Of a stretch of DNA of 64,000 bases, positions 23,855 to 36,357 are shown in pieces. How positions within the stretch are numbered: position 1 is the first letter of the stretch; each line of letters begins with the position of its first letter. A program made the translations under genes and the position numbers. The notes below the pieces were generated by a model that searched no databases, was not told where the DNA came from, and saw nothing but the letters and a program-made list of their open reading frames with translations. Source of the stretch: Cichorium intybus (Eukaryota > Streptophyta > Magnoliopsida > Asterales > Asteraceae); NCBI GenBank assembly GCA_023525715.1, contig CM042012.1:49674464-49738463 (forward strand). The letters are read 5' to 3'.

Positions 23855-26322
23855 TGTAACACCCGACTTTTAAAACAAAAACACCCCTGAAAAATTTTCA
23901 TTTAAAACAAAGGTTTCAATACATAAAACCATAACAAAAGGGGTATATTTTATTAAAAACGGGTACAAGTGTATCAAGGAGAGTATAAAATACCGTAATC
24001 TCCTTTGAAGTCGGGCTGCTACTGACAGCATCTAAAAGTCCCACTTCTTTAGTCACGGACTCTATCTTTTCCCTTATCAGGGTCAGGCTAACCTGCAGGG
24101 ACATTTAACAAACGGTATGAGCTACGAGGCTCAGTGAGTAATCGTATCTGCAAATAACATGTATAAAATACATTCATATATCTGTCTGGATATCGAATCC
24201 AAACTCCTAGCCTTACTGGCTGACCAAATATCTATTAGGATTTCACATCCTAATTTATAACCTTACAGGCTAAATCATAATAACCTGCAATCATTAAGCC
24301 ACGTCAGTTATTTGCACGTATAATCATATCTAACCATTTTTGTCCCATGTTTCTTAGTCACAATGGACTGCACCGTATTTCATGGCTATTTAAGCCGCAC
24401 CACGAGTCATAGCTAAATAAGCTGTACCAGAACATTTTCATTATATAATTCATAGCCCTCAGGCCGCACCAATTGGTTTCAATAACCTGATATCATAGCC
24501 ATAAGGCCGCACCATGTTCCTGTAACAATATCATAGCCAAAAGGCCGCACCATATACCTGTAACAATATCATAGCCAAAAGGCCGCACCAATTGGATATA
24601 GCATCCAATATCATAGCCATATAGGCCGCACCAGTTGGATATAGAATCCAATATCATAGCCATATAGGCCGCACCAAATATCATAGCCATATAGGCCGCA
24701 CCAGTTAATTTCATTTCATTTTATAATCATTTATGGCTCACGAGTTTGTCCCGCTTTTGCCTAGACTCACAGCTCCGTTCTTGCCATCTCGATGACTCAC
24801 GGATTATCCGGTATTGCCTTTTCAAGATTTGACTCACAGCTCCGTTCTTGTCTATCGTAGACTCACGGCTTATCTGGTAATGTCGCATTGTTTATTCATT
24901 TATTGACTCACATCTCCGTTCTTGTCTATTGTAGACTCACGGCTTATCTGGTATTGTCGTATCATTGACTCACAGCTCCGTTCTTGTCTATCGTAGACTC
25001 ACGGCTTATCTGGTATTGTCATATTATTTCTGTTATTGTCTTTTCAATGCGTCTGTAAACTGTCAAGTTTTGTCCCCGGAATCTGTTTCAATCTGCCACA
25101 GTTCAATCAACACATATCATATGTGATATAAGTGAGATTACTCACCTAGATACTAGCTGCATTTAAATCCCAGTTGTTTCTTGCCTTTTGCGTGCACCAC
25201 AACCATTTTGTCCCATACTTATTTATCCATTTCATATCAAATGATAATAGGTTAATAATCATTTCAGTTGACTCTAATGCATAAGAGTTCAATATTGCAA
25301 CACTACAAACAATGTGTAGATAATAAACTTTCCATTTACTATCTTTTCATGAGTTTTACTATTCACCGAGGCATTCATATTGATCTACAGTGCCCCCGAG
25401 GGGTCGAAAACTCAATTTAATATTTTTCCAGGACTTTTCAAACCATTATGAACCTATGGTTCAAGTTTGAAGTAAATCGGACAAGCCAAACAAAAGTTAG
25501 AATTTTGAAGTCCCTGCCTGGAGGGCGCACTGCGCCTAGATTAGGGCGCACTGCGCCTTGCGTCTGGGCAGTCTCCTGATCAGTCAAGATTTGTGCACTA
25601 TAGCATGCAGTTTTGACATTTTAAGTCCTTAATGATGTTCTTAATCATTTGGGGTTCATTCCTAGGCTAAAACCTTCTATTAAGACAAGGTTTTCAATCA
25701 TTAAAACCCACTCAATCAATCAAAGGAAGAATTAGGGTTCTTAGTTCCAAAAACCCCCAAAACTCCAAATTCAACTAAAATAGCAATCTACTTCCATAAT
25801 CTTGCATTAAGTCCTTTTAGCATGACTTGTTGGAAGTATTTAGCCATTTTATACCATACAATCATAACTGAAATTACAGATTTCAGTTTCTATAAAACTC
25901 ATCAAGAACAACCAAGCTATAACTTGAATTTCTAACCTTTAAAGCTTCCAATTCTTCAATTTAAAGCTATAATCCGATTTCCAAGCCTCAACCTTCAAGA
26001 ACTCTTCAAACTTCTGGAAAAATCATCCAACAAAACCTCTCCCGTAAGCTCTAGAAATCTGTATATGTGGGAGAGTTTGTCCCACTATTTATACTTCTAG
26101 AAATTGCAGTTTAGTCCTTGGAGTTGTATTTATTGAACTTTTGCCACAATTAACAAAATTTATGACAAAAATCAGATTTTATAACATTTTAAGTCCACAA
26201 CTCAAAATATTATTACAAGGTAAATCCTTTTCTGTCCAAAAGACCAAATTACCCTTCTAAGGTAAAATGACCAATTTACCCTTTTATTATAATTACATAA
26301 TAAAACATGTCTTGGCGTTACA
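23855..26322 (-). repeat. 5' LTR of gypsy W
   Basis: 2468 bp, colinear with 17639-20105 including both tandem-repeat blocks (24382-24706 and 24735-25020) and the duplicated palindrome GGGCGCACTGCGCC (25523-25536, 25544-25557). On the element strand a TATA-like TATAAATA lies near 26088-26096. Confidence 0.93.
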
Positions 26323-26690
26323 CTTATCATATCTGAATTCAAATAAGGTAATTATAAGCCTTATCACTTATCATTCTGGGGCTATAAATAGGGATCCCCA
26401 GCACCCCAAAAACCTGCGCCATTCTTAGAGATCCTCTCCCCTCTCTCTGGTTTTCTTGCTTGCTGGTGCGAGCCATTAGAGACACGATATTTGTGGTGCT
26501 TGCTTCCAAGAGATCAAAAAGTATGTAATCTTCAACATTCTTTTGAAATTTTGATTTATGCCTTTAAGGTTTCTTATGATGTTCTTAGTTATAGATTCAA
26601 TAGAGAAAACATAGATCCTTTAGGTTGCATGTGAACTTAAGTCTTTAAGTTTATTTGTTTGCCTATTCTCCATCAAGAACTTATAATACC

Positions 26691-28070
26691 GTAATACTAA
26701 AGTAGTGAGATTGTGTTAATCTTAGTGTAATTAACATTAACTGAGTTATAATATGAGTTAGGTTTGTTAAAAACCCATTTGGGAGAAGTTTGAACTTGAA
26801 AAATGCCAAAAAGGGGTTACACGTGTCGTGTAGAGTCGCACGGGTCGTGTAAAAAGCCTTTAGAAACTGATCTGAAAGCTTTCCAGAGTTACACGGGTCG
26901 TGTACAAATTGTTTAGAAAACAGTCCAAAAGTCAAAACGGAATTACACGGGTCGTTTTCACGAGCACGGGTCGTGTTGCGAAAATTAGGGGCGCTAATGT
27001 CGCAGCAGACCCATTTAATGTGCGTTTTTGCTTTGGTTTGGGAGAAATCTCAGTTCGTGGTTTTCTCTTTAAAACCCTAGAAACATACCCTAAACCCTCT
27101 AAAGTTGAAATCAGAGCCTATAATTCGAGAATTGAAGTTAGGGTTCGATATATTGCTGTTAAAAAGGTAATTCCCCTTGTTTTAGCTTCAATTTGATGGT
27201 TGTATTGCTTGAATTGTGATGGTTCCAGGTGGTATTGGTGAACCACCTACAACTAGCATGAATTAGAGTGAGTTTACTTGGATTAATGTGTGTAAGGGAG
27301 TTCTAATCTTAAACCCGAGCTAATAAAGTGTTTGTTCTTGCGTTTCTACAGTTGAATGAGTTTGAATGGTAGAATTGGAAGCTACAACTAAGATCGTATT
27401 GTTATCTTTTGTTTGTAACTCTTTTCTATCTTTCAAATTCTTGATTGTTATGAGTTGATTATAATTGAGATTGTTTTTGAATATTGAGTATTGACCCGGG
27501 CTGTTGTGATACAGCCAAAGCTAGACAGGAGCATGGTACGCAAGTTTCAGGAGTTCCACAGATTGACCCGACACCAGGTGAGTAGTTACTTATCAGATGA
27601 ACTGTGCTTTGTTGAGATGTTTATTGCAGAAAAGAAGTATGATATGTTTTGATTTGGTTGAGTATAACCAATCTTGAGTGTTTGAAGTAAAGAGTTATAG
27701 TGTGTGTATCACACTAAGGACTGAGATAGTCCATTGAGATTGACTTAAACGAGATATTGGATGTTACAATCCGATTAACCCTTATTTACTCACATTTGTT
27801 GTTAATGTTGTTTGTGTTTAGGTTCTGGTTGTGGAAACCGTGGGAAGCGTAGTATGTAGGGATAGTTGGATATCAGACTTGGACTTACTTGTTTTGTTTG
27901 GACTATTTTGTTGACCCGGTTTTGTATAACTTTTGTAAAAAAAACTTGATGTACATAGGTTAGGACTTAAACTTTGTTTTTGGTATCAAGCGTTAATATG
28001 CTTTATGAAATAGCATTAATATGCTTTATGAAATAGCGTTAATATGCTTTATGAAAAATGGGGCGTTACA
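26691..28070 (+). repeat. 3' LTR of gypsy X
   Basis: Aligns with 4591-6802 of the 5' LTR. The first nine bases have been lost or replaced where copia B ends. It lacks the solo LTR present in the 5' copy (empty site at about 27228) and a stretch of about 25 bp near 27790, and it has three instead of four 23-bp units. It ends GGGGCGTTACA and is followed by the duplicated target TTAGT. The short ORF at 26900-27196 also exists in the 5' LTR and is not a gene. Confidence 0.87.
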
Positions 28071-28674
28071 TTAGTCTAGAAAAGGCACGAAGGAATTGTT
28101 AGATATGACCCACTATGAATAACATATGGTATAATCGAGAAGTACTAGTTGTGTTATACAGTGAAGTCTTTGTACCAGTGACAAATAAGGAGGAGGAAGT
28201 TGGGGAGTATATGGATGATGTTTGTGACGTAATTACAGAAAGGTGAATCATCACGATCCTTGCGTAGGAATTCGGTTGTTTTTTACCTCCATATGGAAGT
28301 GAGATGAAAGTTACCATGAATTACATAACAAAATCACACAGAACCATGCATTGTCATGAATCAACCTAAGTTGTAGTCAACCAAATGACCAAACTGGTGC
28401 AGTGTACCTATCCGGAGAACTAGACGGCCAGAGGAGTAACTGATGGTAAGTCGAAGAAGTGATTGGACGGTAGGGAGTGTCAACCTCCTAAGCAACTGAT
28501 AGGGGAAACTGTATTATATCGTAATTGTTGGAATAGCTTACAGAAGCAAATAGGAACCAAAGTGCTAATGAGCACGACTTGCTGTCCACGGAAGGACAAA
28601 TGGGGTGAGAAGAAGATACATACACTAGAGGAGTCACTGCTTGCTTGTGTCCCAATCTTAGGGATATTGGAATG
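28071..28674. other. Older host sequence between X and D (probable gypsy Y interior)
   Basis: Non-coding by my reading; the ORF at 28463-28687 has no recognisable motif and runs into D's LTR. It is continuous with 4581 on one side and 50530 on the other once X and D are removed. Confidence 0.45.
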
Positions 28675-29516
<842 letters not shown>

Positions 29517-32500
29517 GTCTCCCACTTGGATAAGTCTATGACTAAAATTACCAATTTAACCTCTAATTAATTAGCAACTGTAGCTTCCTAGAAACTGCTG
29601 CCGAACTCTAACCCAGTCAGTTCTGTCCATAGATAAGTGATCATATGATTCTCCGTCCAACAAGATATTTTCATACACGAGACATGGATTGAGGTCAATC
29701 TCTGTCCGATACTCTGTTTCCCAATTTCCGATTCTGCTTATGACTTTAGGACTTCTAATTGAACACGTCAATTTAGTCCTGGCTGGCCAGCACTTTAGTC
29801 AACTTCAAAATCATCGAGAGGCCTACAAATATTTGTTTCCCATCAAGGTCAAGGAACGAATAAGCTTCGACTCATATGTTTATATCTTTTACCAGTCAAA
29901 TCATTCACAACAACACGTTTTATAACATCGAGTTACCGACGCATTTTCGTATTATCAATGAACAATTGCCTTGTAAATTATAACTCATATCTCTCCACTT
30001 CAAGATCATAAGATATTATCGTCTCAACATTGCATGTGATATAATCCATGAAGCAATCTATTGAGCGTGGGTTTATCCAATACTCAAATCTCTATTTTGA
30101 AGTACTCATGAATGTTGTAGCAATCATATTGCTATGTCTAACTCCTTAGACAGTCTACAAACCAATTCATGACAGTCTTGATTCAATACTTACTTCCCAA
30201 AGTATGAACGACTGTGGATCTTTCTGAATAATTAAATTATTCGGGAAGTAAAACATGCGAAAGTGAAACATAAAGATCTGACTGGCAGCTACTCCTGCTT
30301 ATTACCAAGTCTGCACGAGGTAATTACCAAGTCGGATCTTGTCATAAACTATTATCGATTTCTAGATTTCTATTAAACTTTCAATTCAAGTTTTATATGT
30401 ATGTCTACATGAACATTTCAATCTTTCTATGTATTCAAAAGTGTCTTACACTTATACACTTCATTGCAGATGATCCAATCGGATGCTCTTTCGATGACAT
30501 CTTAATTTGTCATTCTGTCATTCTCATTTACAACTCCATTCTGGTGATGTGTACTGTGACTACCCATGGTTCTCGGGGTCTTTAGTCTACTTGATTGCAC
30601 CCTAAGACCATTTCGAGGTGTTATGATGTGCCGGTGAACCACACGCACTCTATCAGAATGCTAACAAAACTCTTTAGCCATGAAGTCCTTTAGCACCACG
30701 TCCTGACGTTAATAATTGCCACTTTGAAAACCTTTCAAATTATTACTATCACTTTCACCCTAATCATTTTCCAATGATTTCTCACGTTAGTTCAAATAAT
30801 CCATCCAGTATTCCCAGCCAGACAATATCCTGAATCCAACTTGCTATGCCCTAAGCATCAAGTCATCAGGACATATTCATGACGCCTCTGATCGATCTAA
30901 GAAGCTTGTGGAACCCGATCTAATCTTATTCCAAACCCTTTCGGAATCCAAAGATTATTTATAATCCTTGTGTCATGATTTTCGAAAACTATTTCCTTTC
31001 GGAGACTCCTTTCATGCATCTTGAATCTTATCAAGATCATGCTTACAATGGCTTGGTCTATACTGACTGTCTCATCTATCCGATAGATGTCTGTGAACTA
31101 TGTGAGTATGTTGCACCTTCTTTATTTCTTTCATGCCAAGTCATCACACTTTGCAATGATAGGAAACTCCTTTCCTGGGGTTATGCATCTTGAATCTCAT
31201 CAATATCATATTGGCAGAATTTCTATCTATCTAATAGATGTTCGCAACCATTTGAGTATATTGTATCTCTTAACGTCTTTCATAGCGAACCGTTTCTTAA
31301 CACCAAGTTATTACACTTCGTAATGATAAGAGACGTTTCCTAGAACCATTATGTAACCCACATACAGTGATAACAGATAACAACGATACTCCCACTGGCT
31401 TTGACACGGTTATATGACTCTTTCGGACTATTCACAAAATCCAGAACTTTTGGCACATTTTGTGAAACCGAAATCCAAACCTTTCTGACATATTAATGGA
31501 AATCTTTCAGGCTATTCACAAAATCCAAACCCTTTGGCATATTTTGAGAATCCGAATATCCTTTCTTGCAAGATGCCCATGGGACGAATCCTGGGGTCAT
31601 GTACCTTTTGTAATGGCATGCTCTATGTGAGTCCTTGTTAGTGTGCCGGTAAACCACACACACTCCACTAACGACTCACATTATGCCACGCAGAATCCTC
31701 TCAGATTTCATCTTCTATTGAGAGTGCTTCTCTCGGAATCAATTGCTTTACTCTGAGTATCGACTCACTCAACCAAATGTTCTGTAAGTACATTTCTATC
31801 TATGCCGCTTTCTTTTGATGATTTAATTACTCCCACTGGTTGTTAAACCAGGTGTAAAATCAGTCAAATTTGTCACATAGACTGCATCTCGCGCTATGAT
31901 TCTCTTATCTGGTAGCAACCGGGCTCACCAATGCTTCCAAGTAGTCGGATTGATAATCTGTACCAACTTTTTAGTGTTTTACCACTAATTGGTATGTCAC
32001 CCATATCACAACACTTTATGACGGTGACCAATACTACTGGTTAAGAGAAGAGTATGTCAGGTTTAACAGGAATCTGATTCCTGCTCAAAGGCCTAGTGAT
32101 GACTAAAGGTTCTTCCAATTGGCTAATCCTGAATTCATTCAGGATTATCCTTACTCCCACTGTTTCCTTAGAATCTGAGTCTTTTGCAAAAGAACTCTTC
32201 TTTCACAGTTACAGTCTGGTACAGGCTAGTCATGAGGTTCGATCGAACACAACATCACCCTGGACTTTCTATGTACAAGTGGGATGATCCCAGCTTTACA
32301 TTTCAGACAGTGTCTGTATAACCTACTTAGTCTAAGATGCGGTCGGAATATGGTTTCTATGGTCTGACTGGTTGAATATTCAATTCATCGAAAAACTAAT
32401 TGGAAAATGTATCTTATACACCGAGGATCAAACTATTTCGACAAATGCTCCATCATTTTCCCTAAGACACATTATAACCATTAATGTTCTTGGAAGAGGA

Positions 32501-33370
32501 TAAACTATGAAACATTTTCTCAGTCTATGTTGTCACGCAGGTTCTGTTGATCTTATACTTCCTTTGAAATCCTTGAACACTTCAAGGTTTCAATCAATCA
32601 CTTATTCTGATAAGCGAAGCCATATTTGTCATACTAATTGGCAAATATCATGAAGTGTAACTAATTGTGTTGTGTTCGAATATTTGAGCAATACACAGTA
32701 ACTTTTGTGTCTGTCGCTCAAAAAATATTAATGTCTTTTACATCTCTATGTAAATTTATGACTTTGTTAATATTGTTCAAGATTTGCAATCATCACCTGA
32801 CTCTAAGTCAACTGATTCCAAAAATCCTATCCACTAGATCCTTGGGTGATTCATTTCTTGCCACAAATGATTTTATTAAGAAGTCAATTCATCATGTGAC
32901 TCTAAGTCAAATGATTCCAAAGTCCCGTCCAACTGGACCTTTGGTCGAAATGATCCTTATAAAATTACTTTAACAATCATAGGATACACAATTCATGAAT
33001 CCAAACACTTTGGATGTATCAACATTCAAGTTATTACCATTCATGCAATTAACATACTCATGCAACATTTCAAGGATAATTTAAACAAATATGTATTAAA
33101 AGAAAATCAACATTTTATAAAACCAAAATATCCTCGAACAATATACTATATGACAGGTAATGTCGCACGCATCTAATAAGCTAATAACAAGGTCATAGTA
33201 TCTAACTAAACTCCAAAACTGTGTGAGCTTCAGATCCAATCCGAATGTGCTCCTTTGCAACAAAATCTCGTATCCTATCGAGTCCATGCATACAGAGCAA
33301 ATGTGATAAACACATCCTGTATCAAGGAATTAAGGATCAGGAGTTCTGAGTTTTAAGATATTCCTGAGTT
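29517..33370 (-). other. Non-coding 3' two-thirds of copia D
   Basis: 29517-29536 is the polypurine tract (GACTTATCCAAGTGGGAGAC on the minus strand). 29537-30250 matches the 3' untranslated region of A and G. From 30250 to 33370 I find no protease, integrase, RT or RNase H motif on either strand; ORFs are short and unrelated. Two copies of the conserved core TGTGCCGGT-AACCACAC lie at 30627-30650 and 31642-31666. The pol of this element has either been lost or decayed past recognition. Confidence 0.6.
31625..31681. repeat. Hairpin with conserved core, copy 2
   Basis: Outer stem ATGTGAGTC/GACTCACAT (9 bp), inner stem GTTAGTG/CACTAAC (7 bp) and a loop containing the shared core GTGCCGGTAAACCACACAC. 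The same layout with different stem bases occurs at 34452-34511 and 34533-34593. Confidence 0.85.
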
Positions 33371-34137
33371 GCCAAACCGTTCGGCTTTGGAGCATTTTTT
33401 TCAATCTTTCTGTGACTGTGTCCCATCTTGTGGATTCCCAGTTTGAGACATCGAAGAACCGGTCCATACGATCTGGATCATTTCTTGATGTGCCTAATTA
33501 CTGGACTCAATCCCGAAGCAGCTGAATCAATGGAACTATGCTTCTCCATGAATGACTCATACATAGTCAACATTGAATACATTTCCATGATTATCTTATC
33601 TGGTTACCCTTCTTGTTCATCTGGATAAACAGATCAGCGAGTCGAGCTAAATCTTAACTCCCGATCAAAAGGATGACCAAATTTATACAGTTCACCTATG
33701 TGTCTCTCTATCTTGAGAACATGTGAACTGGTGCTACTTCCTGCATACTTCAAGCTATTTGAAGATCTTAGCTCGTCCTTTGTCAACCAGTTCTCGAAAC
33801 AATTCCCTGACCAGTTGTGCTAACTTATCTGACCCCAGGAATTCTAAATCCCTGCGGAACTTGGGGTCAATGATCAATAGCATGAGGCAACGAACTTCCT
33901 TGGACTTAATGGTCAAGGGGTCATACTCATCACAAGCTGCTGTGTGATGACATGCTTGGGGAGTGGACACTCAATGAGATATGACTTGTCAGCAAAACTA
34001 AGAACCATTCTCTATTTGTGAAGCCATACCACATAGTTCAGGCCAGTCAGCCTTACCATATGTAATAGGTGCTTTCTGAAACTCTCAGAAATGGGTGAAG
34101 GAGAAGAATGAGGAGAACTGACACTATCTTTAGACAT
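33371..34137 (-). pseudogene. gag remnant of copia D
   Basis: On the minus strand an ATG at 34137 opens MSKDSVSSPHSSPSPISESF, then LTGLNYVVWLHK, a stop, and RMVLSFADKSYLIECPLPKH, the layout of a copia gag N-terminus (start of UBN2 domain). A shifted frame covers 33970-33755, and KIERHIGELYKFGHPFDREL near 33680-33740 corresponds to the conserved gag helix seen in B as RIQLYVERLVKLNVHFDEEL. At least three stops or shifts break it. It differs clearly from B's gag although the LTRs are of one family. Confidence 0.6.
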
Positions 34138-34451
34138 TTATAAAATTTGAATTAGTTAGTTTAATTTTAATCCTTTTAAATAATTACCCAATTTATTATT
34201 TAACAAGGCTAGGATCCAAAATACCCCAACTATGGTGTGAAGAGGGATGCCGCAATCACAACATAATGGTCATTAAGGTAGATAAACATTTATCAATTTC
34301 ATCTTATGAAATTCCTAGATCTGTTTAGATTCATTTAACTGTTCAATGGCATGTTTAATCTCATATACGTTCAACTGTTTGTGACTGGGATGCCGAGGAT
34401 TACAAACTGGATGTGAAAAACCATGCAAATTAGCTTGGTAACCTCAATGTC

Positions 34452-34511
34452 ATTTATCATCTCTAATCGATGTGCCGGTTAACCACACACGCTCCATCAA
34501 TAATGATAAAT
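34452..34511. repeat. Hairpin with conserved core, copy 3
   Basis: Outer stem ATTTATCAT/ATGATAAAT (9 bp) and inner stem ATCGATG/CATCAAT (one mismatch) around the core TGTGCCGGTTAACCACACAC (34471-34490). Confidence 0.85.
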
Positions 34512-34532
34512 CATGAGAAACCCATTACCACT

Positions 34533-34593
34533 CTTTATGAGCCCCTATTAGTGTGCCGGTTAACCACACACGCTCCACTAATGTCTCATAAAG
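34533..34593. repeat. Hairpin with conserved core, copy 4
   Basis: Outer stem CTTTATGAG/CTCATAAAG (9 bp) and inner stem ATTAGTG/CACTAAT (7 bp) around the core TGTGCCGGTTAACCACACAC (34552-34571). Pairing may extend outward through AACCCAT at 34519 and ATGGGTT near 34610. Confidence 0.87.
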
Positions 34594-35685
34594 TGTAATG
34601 TGCAATTTCATGGGTTAGCCTCTTTTCACATTTTTCCTAAAGTGTAATGTGCAATTTCATGGGTTAGCCTCTTTTCACTTTCATTAATAACATTATACTT
34701 TTAATGAGATTAAGTTGTCCTATCAAACCCGTTCATCTAACGACCCTCCACTAATCAGGAGAGCGGTGGGTGAGAGTGGACACCCATTTGACCGCCATTT
34801 TATAGGCAGTCTCCTTGTACCCTCTTTATAGACCAGCTTCGTGAATGAGGCCTACTATTGATTTGACTGACCAATTATCTTATACATATAATATTAACTT
34901 TTAATTATAATATATATAAGATGTATTTTAAACCATTTAAAATGTTCTTGGTTTATCTTTTAATTTATTGGAAATTTAAACTATTAAATTTAAAATTAAA
35001 TTAAACATTTAAATGATTTAATTCATCTTTTAATTAAACAATTAATTAAATTAATTAAATCCAAATATTTTAGACTTTTAAAATATACCTAATTTTATCT
35101 TTTAATTTTTTGAAATTTAAAACTATTAAATTTAAAATTAAATTAAACCTTTAATTATCTTTTAATTAAACAATTAATTAAATTAATTAAATTCAGATAG
35201 GTATCACAAATTAATCAAATTAATTTAAACCTATCTTAAACCCCTAATTTTCGAAATTAACAAATAATGGGTTTAAGGTTATCCATTTAAATAATTAAAG
35301 TTACAAAAATAGAAAGCCTTCTAAAACCCTAATGTCAAAATCGCAAAATAAGGAGGGGAGGGGCTAGGGTTTTCAAAACCCTAACCCTAAATCGATTTCA
35401 GCCATATTAGGGTTTATAAGCTTTAAACCCTAATTTTTAGGAAAACAATTATAGCAATTCAACAAGAAAACAATCTGGCTCTAATACCACTGAAAGGTTT
35501 TAGGCAAATCTATGAACTAAAATCCTAAGTTCACATACAACCTATAAGGATCTATGTTTTCTTCTAATTGAACATATAATAAATTCCTAAAGACAACAAG
35601 AAAATAACTAAAAGAATAAAATCAGAAAAACTAACCTTTTAGGATTTCTTGGAAGCAAAGCAGCACAAGTGTCCTGCCTCAAATG

Positions 35686-36193
35686 TGTTGAGAAATTTTG
35701 TGATGAAGTGTTGACCCATCCGAAGTCCAACCCATGAAGAAAACCCCGAAGTGAATAAACAAGAGAAGACACCGAAGTCTAAAGACTCCGAAGTGCAATG
35801 CATAGAGGATCCGAAGACCTTACAGTCTGTCATCTTGTCTTTTGTGTGCATGCGTATAGTACAATACGTGTTGCATGAATCTTCTATCCTATTGGCTAGT
35901 ACACTGATAGGATATTCTCTGTAAAAGATGTACTATTGGTATCACTGATTCAGTATAAATATCAGTGATACCATACCGTGTCGAGTGAGAGATTACGAGA
36001 TTAACTTACGAGAATTGTATATCTCCAAGATAGAAAACCCAATGTAAAACCAAGTTCTAATCAAATCATTCGGCACATGTTATTCATATTACTCTGTTCA
36101 ATTAGCTTTTTTGCATTCTGATCGTGTGATTGATTGTGCTATTGATTGCATATCCATATTAGTTCATCTAATTTCATATTTCAACACCCAACA
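35686..36193 (+). repeat. 5' LTR of copia E
   Basis: 508 bp, TGTTGAGAAATT ... CACCCAACA. Short for this lineage. It contains five copies of CCGAAG between 35719 and 35818 and a TATA-like AGTATAAATAT near 35951. Confidence 0.95.
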
Positions 36194-36195
36194 AG

Positions 36196-36207
36196 TGGTA
36201 TCAGAGC
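36196..36207 (+). promoter_or_regulatory. Primer-binding site of copia E
   Basis: TGGTATCAGAGC, initiator tRNA-Met type, two bases after the LTR. Confidence 0.92.
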
Positions 36208-36357
36208 AAGTCAGTTCAAAAACTTGTTGATAGAGTTCAAATTCGTTTGCTTCAGTTCTAAATCTGAATCGATTCTCAGATTTAGTCTTCCGCATCTGTT
36301 GCAAATCTCTACCACCCGTTTTTTTTTTCTGAAAAGATCCTGTTGAAATACATCAAG

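Larger units (their letters stand above)
17639..26322 (-). mobile_element. Complete Ty3/gypsy element W (Tekay/Del-like), minus strand
   Basis: An 8684-bp element with LTRs at 17639-20105 and 23855-26322, primer site at 23839-23851, polypurine tract at 20106-20122 and perfect CTTAT duplications at 17634-17638 and 26323-26327. It is inserted in B's 3' LTR. LTRs are nearly identical by eye (a few dozen differences over 2.47 kb, mostly C/T or A/G). The 3.75-kb interior, read on the minus strand, has recognisable protease, RT, RNase H and integrase in gypsy order, but each is broken by many stops and shifts. Confidence 0.95.
34138..35490 (-). other. Leader of copia D with hairpins and primer-binding site
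   Basis: Untranslated leader. Two hairpins sit at 34452-34511 and 34533-34593, and a 40-bp direct duplication (AAAGTGTAATGTGCAATTTC ...) at 34590-34629 and 34639-34678. 34870-35230 is extremely AT-rich with repeated TTAATTAA blocks. The primer-binding site reads TGGTATTAGAGCC on the minus strand (35477-35489), one mismatch from the usual tRNA-Met site, one base inside the LTR edge. Confidence 0.7.

Noticed and set aside
24493..24714. 73-codon minus ORF with repeated GAAYMAMI-like units
   Set aside because: It is a translation of the W LTR tandem repeat; the other LTR copy has no matching conserved ORF.
33096..33287. Minus ORF of 63 codons in D taken as part of pol
   Set aside because: No protease, integrase or RT motif is recognisable, and composition is like the surrounding decayed sequence.
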